23,902 nucleotides of DNA, taken from the IMG/VR virus record IMGVR_UViG_3300043419_000112, positions 1-23,902 of that record; one strand, written 5' to 3'. Each line of letters opens with the position of its first letter. Position 1 is the stretch's first letter. The DNA is from a virus. Position numbers and translations under genes: made by a program. Below are positions 13,895 through 22,014 of the stretch, in pieces. The notes beneath the pieces were generated by a model. The model was not told where the DNA came from. It saw only the letters and a program-made list of their open reading frames with translations, and did no database searches.

Positions 13895-16800
13895 TATGCT
13901 CTTCCTACGGCAACTTCGATTGTGCCAATATGATCTGAATCAAAGTTTGATAAAGATTTACCTATGATAGTTCCTGCTTTAACATCTCCTTTGGCAGCAA
14001 CAGCTACACCAGGAATATTGGAAGTTACCAACAGATCTCCCTTACTAACTTTTCCTACTACCTTACAAGGTACTCGACCCTGTAAAGCAATACATGCTCT
14101 AGTTCCTTCGCAGCCGCTGTTCATAACATATGCAGGATCTGTAGTAACAACACCTGCTACTCTTGAATCACCATATGTATTTCCTGTTGTAACTTCTTCA
14201 GAACCACCAAATACCAACACGGTACCTGGTGCATAGTCCTTGTCTGCCTTGTAGTACTCTGCCAAGTCGGCATAAGTTGCTTGCAATCTACTACCAGCTG
14301 ATAGACCCCAGTTTCCTGTAATAGTTCCCGCTGTACTAGTACCACCAGTAGTCAGTGCAGTAACTTGAATACTTGATGCTGTGATAGGAGAATAACCAAC
14401 GCCGTTCTGCGGACGGAAGATATGTCCTTCGTTATCATAATAGTTACGTTTGTCTGATGATAGACTTCCGTCGCCTAGTAAGATAGCTGCCTGCCCGGAA
14501 TAACCGTAAAGCTGCATAACACCACCACCACCGGAGGTTGTTGTATCTGCAAATAGTTTAGTATCTAGTTTAAACTGCTCACCGGTAATAACACGACCTG
14601 CAAAGTCGCCGTTGCTGTCTCTCTTGACTAGCGTACTGACAGTGTTAGTTGAAGATTCTTCAACCATTTCATAACTGTCGCCAATACCGTTTCCGGTATC
14701 ACCTGCAGATGTCAACGAGTTCTTTCTGCGTAGATAACCTGTTGTAGTATAGTTGGACTTCTTGATTGCAAGACCTTCGTTAACAACAGTTGCAAACGTT
14801 ACACTAGTTACGTTAGCTGTACTAGCAGATGAGTTACCTAATACAGTATCTGCACCTAGTTGAGGCAATGCACTTAGTGGAGTTCCATTATCTTTTAATG
14901 TTACCCAACCGTTAGTAACTGTAAACTCTGCACTGTCAAAACTTGCTAGTCCTCTGTCAGCTTGTGTAATACCGGTAGCATTTGCTCTAGTACTTGCTGC
15001 TGTCATGTTTAGCTTACTTTGAGCAATTGCAGCAGCGGAGTTAATATCTGCATCAATAATTGTGTTTGGAACAATCTGAGCATCTATTGTATGCGCTGTA
15101 CTGTCAATGCTTAGACTAATATCACCTACTACTGTAGAGTTTTGAATATTGTTACCGGCACCGGTAAATGTTACCAAGTCTGCAGATTGTATGTTTCCAA
15201 AATCTGAATCTTGGAAGTTAGCCCATGTTAAACTTCTTAGGTTTACTGCATCCTGTGCATCGACTGGATCACTTACATTTATAACTCTATTGTTATCTAG
15301 GTTCAACGCTCCCTTCATAGCCAGTTGACCATCAAGGGCCATGTAGCCGCCTGTGATTGAAGGTATTAAACTTTCTGCCGGAACAATAGAACCAGTATGA
15401 CTTAGGCCCAACCTACGTTCGATATAGGTTCTTGCTGCATTTTCTGTTGGTACTGTATCTGTTGCGTTGTCAGAGAATGCAGAGTCTGTTGAGAACTCAG
15501 CAATCGGAACACCACGTTTGAAACCAATACCGTCTAGGTTACTTAAGGCAATAGCTGCGGAGAATGTTACTCGACCAGTACCTTGGTCAACACGGAAATA
15601 TGGACCAACGTTGAAGTTACCAAACTGGTCAGTAGTTACATAGAAGCATCGTCCTACTCCGCGTTCTTCGGTTTCGGCAGCAGCATTAAGCGCATTGACC
15701 GCGGCACCGTAGATTTCGTTCGGATAGTTGGTATCGGCATAAGAACCAGTACCGATTTCTAGCAAGTCATGGCCTGTAACACGAGTTAAAGAAATACGAA
15801 TTGTAAGAGTTCCTGGCTCGTCTTTAGGTACCGCTGATTTTAAAGTTGGCATAGAGTTGTATAGCACAACACTGTCTACTAACGCAGGATTAAGCGTTAG
15901 CATTGAATACGGTTGTCCAGTTACAGATTCGTTATCATATGCAACAACTTCATATTCCTCACCAATCCAAACTAACTTACTTCCTAAGATCCTTGCCTCT
16001 TCGTCGGGCCCAACAGGAACCACAGCAAACTGATTGTCTCCAGCATTTCCAATAACCTTACCTATAGTATGAACTCCGCTTTGTGTTCCTGTAGTCTCAA
16101 TAGGCGACCCGCCGACTGATGCTGTAACCCTAAATGTGCTACCGGATAGAATTGCCTCAACAAAATACATTCTGGTAACAGTTAATCCAGAAGGCAGACT
16201 TCCAGTAGTCTCGAATCTGACAACATCATTAACACTTAACCCGTGACTTGCTTTGGTAACAACAGCAGGGTTGGCAATAGAAATAGTACAGGTACCTGAA
16301 GATTCGTATGGCTGAGTTGGCCATACTGTTAGATCTACATAATTGTAGTTTTCTCTTAGTGTTGTTCTTGCTAATCCTTCTACAGTGTATGAATGAACTC
16401 CACTCTGTGAACCAGAAGTTGCAATAGCAAGCCCGCCCTTAGTAGATCCTATTTGGAAACTATTTTCAGTCCAGTTGTCTGCCAATACATAATAAATGTC
16501 AGAAGTACTTACCCCCGTAGGCAAGCTACCGGTAGTTGCAAATGAGATTTGATACCCTGGTTGAAGTCCGTGTCCTACTTTGGATACCACCGCCGGATCA
16601 GCAATACTGATGGTAAATGTTCTAGCACCTTCTGGGTCGTTATATGCTTCAAACTGTAGAATACGATAAACGTCCGGACTTTCTCTTAAGACCAAACCAG
16701 TTGATGGTCTTGTAGCAACTTCAACAACATCACCGGTTAAGACTGTTTGAGAATTTTGTCTGATTGTTAGTTTAGTACCGTCAGGTATCACATCAAACAA

Positions 16801-19800
16801 TCCATCAACGCCGGCACCTTCAGATGCTGACAAGTTTAGTTTAGCAACACCAGCAGGTAGATCGTCAGTGCTTACAGATGTGATAGGATATCTATAGATT
16901 GCATATCCGTGATCGACTTCGAGTTCTCCGTTGTTTAATGGAGCATAGGTATAGTTGGTTACATAAAGTTGTAGTCCGCCGGCAACGTTGGTATATGTAC
17001 CACCATCGTTATAACATTCGGCACCCTGCGCTAGATCGTAGTATAGTGTAACAGGAGTTGGAATCTCTAACGGGTCAGCTCCCTCGGCAACTAGAGCATA
17101 AACACCGTGTGCTGATGAGCTAGCAACAGAACGAATCTGTCCGCCGTTTAACGAATACATTGAAATATAGCAGTAGTATGAGAACATACTAACAGCTTCG
17201 CATAATCCGCCGTTTGTAACAATAACACCATAACCCATGTCGTTAATCTGTGTGTAGTCGTTACCTAACATAGATCTGTTACCAGGCATCAATACTTCAT
17301 ATATGTTGGCATTGTCTTCAACAAATGCAATAGTTCCAGATTGTATTGCAGACTTCTCAGTGTCAAGAATATCTTTAGCAGACTTCAGTGTTGCTGAATA
17401 TGCATAAGCATCAAGATCTGGATATACTGCTGTAGGAATAGACCCAGTGCCTCCAGTAATAACACTGGAAATCACAGTCATCAAATTGCTAATAATTGTG
17501 GCTTCAGCGGAACTGGCTGCTGTACCTGTTACTCTAGGAGTTGAACTGTAAGTAGATGCTGGTGCAAGATTTTGCACAACACGTTGCGCTAGATAACTGG
17601 CATAGTTTACCGCAGCAGCAGTTTCTTCTTCCTGACCAGCGGCGAGTTGTAGTTCTTCGGCAGATCCTACACCATCATAGTATTTTAATGCAGCGTCTCT
17701 AGTTTGACTGTTACCACCGTATAACAAGTCGTAGATTACGGCTTCGATAATGTAACCAACATCGCGAGCACATCTTACAGAGTCGTATGTAAACAGTGTA
17801 GAAAATGGAGCAATATTTCCAGCAATCTGTGCGTTCATCCAGCCAATAGTCTCATCTTTAATAAATGCGATATTACTGAATAATAAAGACTTAGCATTAG
17901 CTACGTTTGTAGAAACTCCAGTAGGGTTTGTAAATGTTAACGAAGGAGCAAAGGTTGCTCCATTCTGAACAACGTTAGCAATACTGGTCTTGCTAGTTTG
18001 AACAACTAACTGTGCAGAACTGTAACCGTCCAACAATCCGCTGGCAATGTCGTGTGCTTCTTCGATAGCAGCAACAGTTAAGGTCAACTGATCGTTAATA
18101 ACTACCGCAGCATTGGCCTGTCTATAGGTCAATCCTGCTTTGCGGGCATTGTAGTTTGTGCCCAACACCATGTCGTATCCTAGACCGTCGATAATGTAAC
18201 CTACGTCTCTAGAACAGATATCTGGATCATATGTAAACAGATCAAAAGTCCAAGGTGTTGTCTCGTCTAGAATAAACGATGCTGTCGATCCTGAGGTATT
18301 AAATGTCCAATCTCTAATGTAGTTAATACGATAGATGTTGTCATTAACAATAAAGCTACATGGTACGTTAGGCATTCTCTTTAGGCCGCCAACACGTAGG
18401 AATGTATTTGAATCTTTACTTAGGATTTCAAACTTTAAGTTACCGGTAAAACCGTCAATGAACTGACCACCGGCAAACGTGTGAACACCTGTACTCTTAG
18501 TAAAGCTCGCACACTCTTGAGCATACGGAGATTTAGCAAGGATTTGGCCTTCTGGGTCAAGTACCATACCAAAACCACCATGGCCTTGGAAAGTTAGTGC
18601 TTGGAAACGAACAGCATCGTTACACAAGAACATGTCCATCTGATCGTTATCTTTTGGATAGTTAACGCTACCGGAGCCATCAATTACATCAATCAGCGCA
18701 TCAATCAATGCACCAACAACACCTCTTGGTTCTGTTACAGTACCGCCACTTGCATAAACTCCGAAGTCGCTACTGTCGATTTGATCAGATCTATCAGCTA
18801 GTTCATGAATAGTAAACGATGTTGATGTTAGTACTGTAACATAATAGTCGTTACCATTTATTTCAGTAGTACCATTTATACCGCCGATAACAACTTGATC
18901 GCCGTTTGATAATCCATGGTCTGTAGATGTTGTAACAACAATAGGATCAGCATTTGATACATTAGTAATATTGATACTGGTTCCAACAGCTCCTACTTCG
19001 GCAATATATGCACCGTCAACAATCTGTGGAAGTATACCGCCGTACAGTTCTGTTACTTGAATATTCTTGATGACTAGCTGTGCTAGAGTATTGATTCTTC
19101 TTATAGCAGCAGTTGTTTCGGAAAGCTGAGTTGTAATGGCTAGTCGTCCGCTAGCATTACCGTAATACTTTAAACCTGCTGATACAGTTCTATTGCTTCC
19201 ACCCCACTTTAAGTCGAAGATCATAGAATCTAAAATCAATCCTACATCTCTTTCGCATAGTGAAGAATCGTATTGGAAAGCACTAGTATATGGAGCAATG
19301 TTATTTGCAATCTGATGATTGATCCAACCAATGACCTGTTGTTGAATGAACTGTCTGTTCAATCTTAACAGTTCGGCAGCAGATCTGTAATATCCCTTGT
19401 TGTTTACTAATGGATATACAGGTGCAGTTGAATCGGTCAGATAATGATAACCGTAGAGTTGAGTTGCAACAGTTAAACCGTTGATTTCTGGTTCTCTTCT
19501 GAAATAGGTAAACGCCCAAGGGCTTGAACTTACGCCCGGCTTTGGACGAATAATACAGCGTCTAAACTCGTTACCAACAATAGAAACGTTTTGTGGCACA
19601 CGTAGCGGTAAGTTTTCTTCATAGATACCACTTTCTACAAGAATTGTTATCTGGGTAGTCTTTGTAAAGTCACCATAAGAGATTGTTTCTCCTAGTTCAA
19701 ATGTCCCGTATAAAATGTCAACGTCAAATATTTCATTGCCTAGACTGTCTAGTTCGCCGGAGTGAGATAAGATTTGTGCAAGAGCTCCGGAATTTTCACC

Positions 19801-21282
19801 TCGAAGATATAGACCTTCTCTAATATCTCTTCCTCTGATAGCAGTAGGAGTTCCTGTAGTTACATCGCCTGTAAAGTCTGTTCTGTAACCGTCCGTTTTG
19901 ATCAAGAAGCGAGGCAAGTTAACAACAACGTTTGGAAGATTAGTAAAGCCACTACCACCGTCGGTGATTGTAATACTTTGAATAACACCTCCGATAACGT
20001 CAGCAGTACCGAACGCACCACTACCGCCTCCTCCTTCGATACGTACAGACACCAGTCCATACCCGCTACCGCCATCTAATACCTGTGCATTGTTTACTCT
20101 GTAGGTAACATTAAATGTAGCACCTGCCCCAAAGTCGCTATCAGATACAGTTGCAACAGATGCACTGCCGGGTAAGGCCGTATAAACACCAGAACTTAGT
20201 TGCCTAAAGGAAATAACAGGACCCTTAGAAGTCCCCGGTAATGCACCAACGGACAGAACTTCGTATCTAGCAGGCTCGCTAAATGTTCCACCGCTTAGTG
20301 TAATGATGTCACCGACACTGTAGTTTGTACCAGGAGCAGAAAGACTGATAGTATTAACACTCATCAATACCTGACCGCTAAATCCTGCACCGGAACTCGG
20401 AGCAACATCGATATCTTGTAGTTCGCAGAAACCAACTCCGTTGTTGTAGGTTAATACCTTTTTATATGGTCCTATTTCTTTTCTTGATTCTAAAACAATC
20501 TCTTCAGCTCTTTTTAGAGCAGCTTCCAACGATCTGTAAGCATAGGCCAATGCTCGACCTTGTAATGCTATGCTAACACCTACTCGGTCATCTTCACCGG
20601 ATGTTGCAACATATAAGTTAACTGTGCTACCGAACGCAGAGTTATCAACATATCGTTTTGTGGCGGCAATCATTCCTCCGTAGACTTCGTCGTCGTCGGG
20701 TACAGGATCTCTAGCTAAGATCAAGGGCCCGGTCATTGTACCAAATGCACTGTTAGTAGTTCCAGTTGCTGGGTCAATGGCGTTTACACCGGCTCTAGCA
20801 AGTTTAGAATCTGCGTATGCTTTGTTAACAGCTTCATGTGAATATATTGGTTCTAACGGTGCTCCGCTAGTTCCTAAATCTAAAATACGATATTGATTAC
20901 CACCGGATTTTGCACTTAGATTTCCGCCAAGTTGCGGGCTAGGATCTCCCGATATTTCGGAAAATTCTGAGTTGATTAAGATTTCATTTTCGTTAGAAGT
21001 AAAATCTAACGAAACACCTGTGCCTGCTCTAAGGTGTTTAAACTGTATTCCAGATTCTGTACTGTTAATAGTTAATACAGGAGTGGCTCCTGTTTCTGGA
21101 TCATTTTGTCCAACATAAGATAGTGGAGTATCGTCTAGACCGATGAATGTTAGTTTTTCACCTAGTCCTAACGAACTGTATAACTCTCTGAAGTTATCGT
21201 TTACTTTTCTAAACGAGTCACGAATACTATCTCCGGTACCGTCATTACCAACGGTACCAATGTCTATTACTTTTCTTGCCAT
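13894..21282 (-). CDS. Giant tail-fibre protein, 2462 aa
   Basis: The gene takes almost a third of the window. Domains in order: the shared N-terminal module (IDIGTVGNDGTGDSIRDSF then RKVNDNFRELYSSLG, 6-39); fibre repeats such as EAVNKAYAD (about 150); a beta-helix-like stretch ITILVESGIYEENLPLRVPQ (about 543-562); three modules beginning CxRDVGxII (near 675, 1022, 1169); three HGL-type beta domains (about 770-855, 1557-1634, 1660-1740); then DAVNLRSL (about 2020) and ADINSAAAIAQSKL (about 2085), typical of phage fibres. From about 2335 there is a C-terminal domain (DLAEYYKADKDYAPGTVLVF through LQGRVPCKVVGKVSKGDLLV) seen at the end of many marine phage fibres. It is probably a homotrimeric long tail fibre carrying receptor-binding and chaperone-like ends. 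AGGA precedes the ATG, and a late-promoter-like motif lies 30 bases upstream. Confidence 0.88.
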   Translation of the reverse strand: MARKVIDIGTVGNDGTGDSIRDSFRKVNDNFRELYSSLGLGEKLTFIGLDDTPLSYVGQNDPETGATPVLTINSTESGIQFKHLRAGTGVSLDFTSNENEILINSEFSEISGDPSPQLGGNLSAKSGGNQYRILDLGTSGAPLEPIYSHEAVNKAYADSKLARAGVNAIDPATGTTNSAFGTMTGPLILARDPVPDDDEVYGGMIAATKRYVDNSAFGSTVNLYVATSGEDDRVGVSIALQGRALAYAYRSLEAALKRAEEIVLESRKEIGPYKKVLTYNNGVGFCELQDIDVAPSSGAGFSGQVLMSVNTISLSAPGTNYSVGDIITLSGGTFSEPARYEVLSVGALPGTSKGPVISFRQLSSGVYTALPGSASVATVSDSDFGAGATFNVTYRVNNAQVLDGGSGYGLVSVRIEGGGGSGAFGTADVIGGVIQSITITDGGSGFTNLPNVVVNLPRFLIKTDGYRTDFTGDVTTGTPTAIRGRDIREGLYLRGENSGALAQILSHSGELDSLGNEIFDVDILYGTFELGETISYGDFTKTTQITILVESGIYEENLPLRVPQNVSIVGNEFRRCIIRPKPGVSSSPWAFTYFRREPEINGLTVATQLYGYHYLTDSTAPVYPLVNNKGYYRSAAELLRLNRQFIQQQVIGWINHQIANNIAPYTSAFQYDSSLCERDVGLILDSMIFDLKWGGSNRTVSAGLKYYGNASGRLAITTQLSETTAAIRRINTLAQLVIKNIQVTELYGGILPQIVDGAYIAEVGAVGTSINITNVSNADPIVVTTSTDHGLSNGDQVVIGGINGTTEINGNDYYVTVLTSTSFTIHELADRSDQIDSSDFGVYASGGTVTEPRGVVGALIDALIDVIDGSGSVNYPKDNDQMDMFLCNDAVRFQALTFQGHGGFGMVLDPEGQILAKSPYAQECASFTKSTGVHTFAGGQFIDGFTGNLKFEILSKDSNTFLRVGGLKRMPNVPCSFIVNDNIYRINYIRDWTFNTSGSTASFILDETTPWTFDLFTYDPDICSRDVGYIIDGLGYDMVLGTNYNARKAGLTYRQANAAVVINDQLTLTVAAIEEAHDIASGLLDGYSSAQLVVQTSKTSIANVVQNGATFAPSLTFTNPTGVSTNVANAKSLLFSNIAFIKDETIGWMNAQIAGNIAPFSTLFTYDSVRCARDVGYIIEAVIYDLLYGGNSQTRDAALKYYDGVGSAEELQLAAGQEEETAAAVNYASYLAQRVVQNLAPASTYSSTPRVTGTAASSAEATIISNLMTVISSVITGGTGSIPTAVYPDLDAYAYSATLKSAKDILDTEKSAIQSGTIAFVEDNANIYEVLMPGNRSMLGNDYTQINDMGYGVIVTNGGLCEAVSMFSYYCYISMYSLNGGQIRSVASSSAHGVYALVAEGADPLEIPTPVTLYYDLAQGAECYNDGGTYTNVAGGLQLYVTNYTYAPLNNGELEVDHGYAIYRYPITSVSTDDLPAGVAKLNLSASEGAGVDGLFDVIPDGTKLTIRQNSQTVLTGDVVEVATRPSTGLVLRESPDVYRILQFEAYNDPEGARTFTISIADPAVVSKVGHGLQPGYQISFATTGSLPTGVSTSDIYYVLADNWTENSFQIGSTKGGLAIATSGSQSGVHSYTVEGLARTTLRENYNYVDLTVWPTQPYESSGTCTISIANPAVVTKASHGLSVNDVVRFETTGSLPSGLTVTRMYFVEAILSGSTFRVTASVGGSPIETTGTQSGVHTIGKVIGNAGDNQFAVVPVGPDEEARILGSKLVWIGEEYEVVAYDNESVTGQPYSMLTLNPALVDSVVLYNSMPTLKSAVPKDEPGTLTIRISLTRVTGHDLLEIGTGSYADTNYPNEIYGAAVNALNAAAETEERGVGRCFYVTTDQFGNFNVGPYFRVDQGTGRVTFSAAIALSNLDGIGFKRGVPIAEFSTDSAFSDNATDTVPTENAARTYIERRLGLSHTGSIVPAESLIPSITGGYMALDGQLAMKGALNLDNNRVINVSDPVDAQDAVNLRSLTWANFQDSDFGNIQSADLVTFTGAGNNIQNSTVVGDISLSIDSTAHTIDAQIVPNTIIDADINSAAAIAQSKLNMTAASTRANATGITQADRGLASFDSAEFTVTNGWVTLKDNGTPLSALPQLGADTVLGNSSASTANVTSVTFATVVNEGLAIKKSNYTTTGYLRRKNSLTSAGDTGNGIGDSYEMVEESSTNTVSTLVKRDSNGDFAGRVITGEQFKLDTKLFADTTTSGGGGVMQLYGYSGQAAILLGDGSLSSDKRNYYDNEGHIFRPQNGVGYSPITASSIQVTALTTGGTSTAGTITGNWGLSAGSRLQATYADLAEYYKADKDYAPGTVLVFGGSEEVTTGNTYGDSRVAGVVTTDPAYVMNSGCEGTRACIALQGRVPCKVVGKVSKGDLLVTSNIPGVAVAAKGDVKAGTIIGKSLSNFDSDHIGTIEVAVGRA
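16055..16615 (-). repeat. Tandem HGL-type beta domains in the giant fibre gene
   Basis: Two copies of about 70-80 residues share ISIAxPAVVxKxxHGL, a TTGSLPxG stretch, GGxxIxTxGxQSGVH and intervening strands. A third, more distant relative with HGLSNGDQVVIGGING lies at about 18720-18975. The fold may be like the FCCH-type beta domains found in phage tail proteins. Confidence 0.7.
17673..17788 (-). repeat. CxRDVG module, copy 3, in the giant fibre gene
   Basis: Encodes CARDVGYIIEAVIYDLLYGG and about 18 more residues ending LKYYD. It is preceded upstream in the protein by IGWMNAQIAGNIAP, which pairs with the same stretch before copy 1. With the copies at 18118-18232 and 19160-19272 it forms a three-member protein-level repeat. 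Confidence 0.75.
18118..18232 (-). repeat. CxRDVG module, copy 2, in the giant fibre gene
   Basis: Encodes CSRDVGYIIDGLGYDMVLGT followed by NYNARKAGLTYRQ. It is less similar to the other two copies in its second half and lacks their upstream IGWxNxQIAxNIAP segment. Confidence 0.7.
19160..19272 (-). repeat. CxRDVG module, copy 1, in the giant fibre gene
   Basis: Encodes CERDVGLILDSMIFDLKWGG and about 15 more residues ending LKYYG. It is preceded by IGWINHQIANNIAP, as in copy 3. The conserved cysteine may matter for structure or metal binding, but this is unknown. Confidence 0.75.
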
Positions 21283-21312
21283 AATATATCCTGGTTAAAT
21301 GGATTGCTCGAG

Positions 21313-21318
21313 TATTTA
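21313..21318 (-). promoter_or_regulatory. Late-promoter-like motif (GGTAAATA) upstream of the giant fibre gene
   Basis: The minus strand reads TTAAGGTAAATAC (21324-21312), sharing 12 bases with the motif at 11657-11646. It lies 30 bases before the ATG at 21282, leaving room for a short leader and the AGGA site. It is the likely start of the late fibre transcript. Confidence 0.55.
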
Positions 21319-21342
21319 CCTTAAAATTTTATAAGCCTAATG

Positions 21343-21348
21343 TAAATA
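21343..21348 (+). promoter_or_regulatory. Late-promoter-like motif (GTAAATA) at the zinc-ribbon gene start
   Basis: The plus strand reads TGTAAATAAAC, with the core ending only five bases before the ATG at 21354. A T4-type late start would then fall at or beside the start codon, giving an almost leaderless mRNA. It pairs with the motif at 21313-21318 as a divergent set in a 71-base gap. Confidence 0.35.
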
Positions 21349-21353
21349 AACGT

Positions 21354-21641
21354 ATGTTCTTAAAAACAGAAATAGAGCAGTCAGAGTATACCCGTACCAG
21401 CAAAAACAACTTACAGCACACTTATAAGCGTTCTAAGACGGTGGCTGTGTTTCGTTGTGACAACTGTGATGCAGAGTTTAGGCGAGAGTTAAAGAAAGTA
21501 CATCGTAAGAGATTGAGCAATAACTATTTTCATGTTTGCTCAAACTGTGATGCAAAGAGATTTGCCCAACGTAAGGGTGTTGAGCGGAAGCAGATATGGG
21601 ATTTACCCGCTAGTGTTACTCTTCCTGTGGGGAAGTATTAA
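21354..21641 (+). CDS. Zinc-ribbon hypothetical protein, 95 aa
   Basis: This small basic protein has two cysteine pairs, C35-x2-C38 (FRCDNCDAEF) and C62-x2-C65 (HVCSNCDAKRF), spaced like a zinc ribbon, with basic residues between them (ELKKVHRKRLS) suited to nucleic-acid contact. The N-terminal 30 residues are polar and probably flexible. No nuclease signature is visible. It could be a transcription- or translation-associated zinc protein or a small nuclease relative; I cannot say which. No ribosome-binding site precedes the ATG, and no other methionine occurs in the protein. The last 26 bases overlap the 3' end of the convergent acyl carrier protein gene. Confidence 0.75.
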   Translation: MFLKTEIEQSEYTRTSKNNLQHTYKRSKTVAVFRCDNCDAEFRRELKKVHRKRLSNNYFHVCSNCDAKRFAQRKGVERKQIWDLPASVTLPVGKY

Positions 21642-21864
21642 GAAGCTTAGTTAAACTATCAATAGCGTCTTGTACCGTTTTGATCTGTTCTGTATCAGAA
21701 TCAGGAATCACAACATTAAATCGGTCTTCTATTGCTAGTACGATTTCAACAGTGTCTAAACTGTCTGCACCGAGGTGTGCAAACTTTTGAACATTGTTTA
21801 TTCTTTCTACTTGTGTGTATAACTTTTCTGCAATAATTTTTTTGATTTCGAACTCGATATCCAT
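21616..21864 (-). CDS. acpP: Acyl carrier protein
   Basis: This 82-residue acidic helical protein has the acyl carrier protein signature GADSLDTVEIV (32-42). S35 is the site that would receive 4'-phosphopantetheine. The helix I start (FEIKKIIAEKL) and the EDRFNVVIPDSD helix II-III loop fit bacterial ACP well, and the length is usual (about 75-85). In bacteria, ACP carries acyl chains for fatty-acid and lipid synthesis in the cytoplasm. In a phage it might redirect host lipid synthesis, supply an acyl group for modification, or act on host enzymes that bind ACP; none of this can be decided here. It stands alone on its strand, converging with the zinc-ribbon gene. Upstream lie two small inverted repeats, and its own ribosome-binding site is weak (GAG). 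Confidence 0.92.
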   Translation of the reverse strand: MDIEFEIKKIIAEKLYTQVERINNVQKFAHLGADSLDTVEIVLAIEDRFNVVIPDSDTEQIKTVQDAIDSLTKLLNTSPQEE

Positions 21865-21881
21865 ATTTTACTCTAGGTTAA

Positions 21882-21910
21882 TGTAGGGAACCTACTGTAG
21901 GAAACCTACA
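21882..21910. repeat. Pair of tandem inverted repeats upstream of acpP
   Basis: GTAGG-GAA-CCTAC (21883-21895) is followed directly by TGTAGG-AAA-CCTACA (21896-21910). The 14-base units TGTAGGGAACCTAC and TGTAGGAAACCTAC differ at one base. They lie 18 bases upstream of the acpP start, on the side away from the gene body, and about 100 bases before the plus-strand gene. The arrangement resembles a double operator or twin RNA hairpins. Confidence 0.7.
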
Positions 21911-21952
21911 CTGTATGTATTCCTATAAACAGCATAGAGTTTTAAGTCTGAT

Positions 21953-21980
21953 TTGACTCATAATATACCTATATTACTAT
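21953..21980 (+). promoter_or_regulatory. Possible sigma70-type promoter for the basic-protein gene
   Basis: TTGACT at 21953-21958 matches the -35 consensus in five of six positions. After a 16-base spacer, TACTAT (21975-21980) matches -10 in four of six. Start of transcription would be near 21988, about 27 bases before the ATG at 22015. The late-like TAAATA motif lies at 21989-21994, so early and late promoters may overlap. Confidence 0.35.
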
Positions 21981-21988
21981 TTCTGAGT

Positions 21989-21994
21989 TAAATA
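21989..21994 (+). promoter_or_regulatory. Late-promoter-like motif (TTAAATA) before the basic-protein gene
   Basis: The plus strand reads GTTAAATAAAT, 20 bases before the ATG at 22015, with the AAGGAGG ribosome-binding site at 22001-22007 in between. It belongs to the same set as the motifs upstream of the tail genes. Confidence 0.45.
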
Positions 21995-22014
21995 AATCAC
22001 AAGGAGGAATCCAC

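Noticed and set aside
21883-21910. CRISPR-like array
   Set aside because: Only two units with no spacer between them and no further copies in the window. Called inverted repeats instead.
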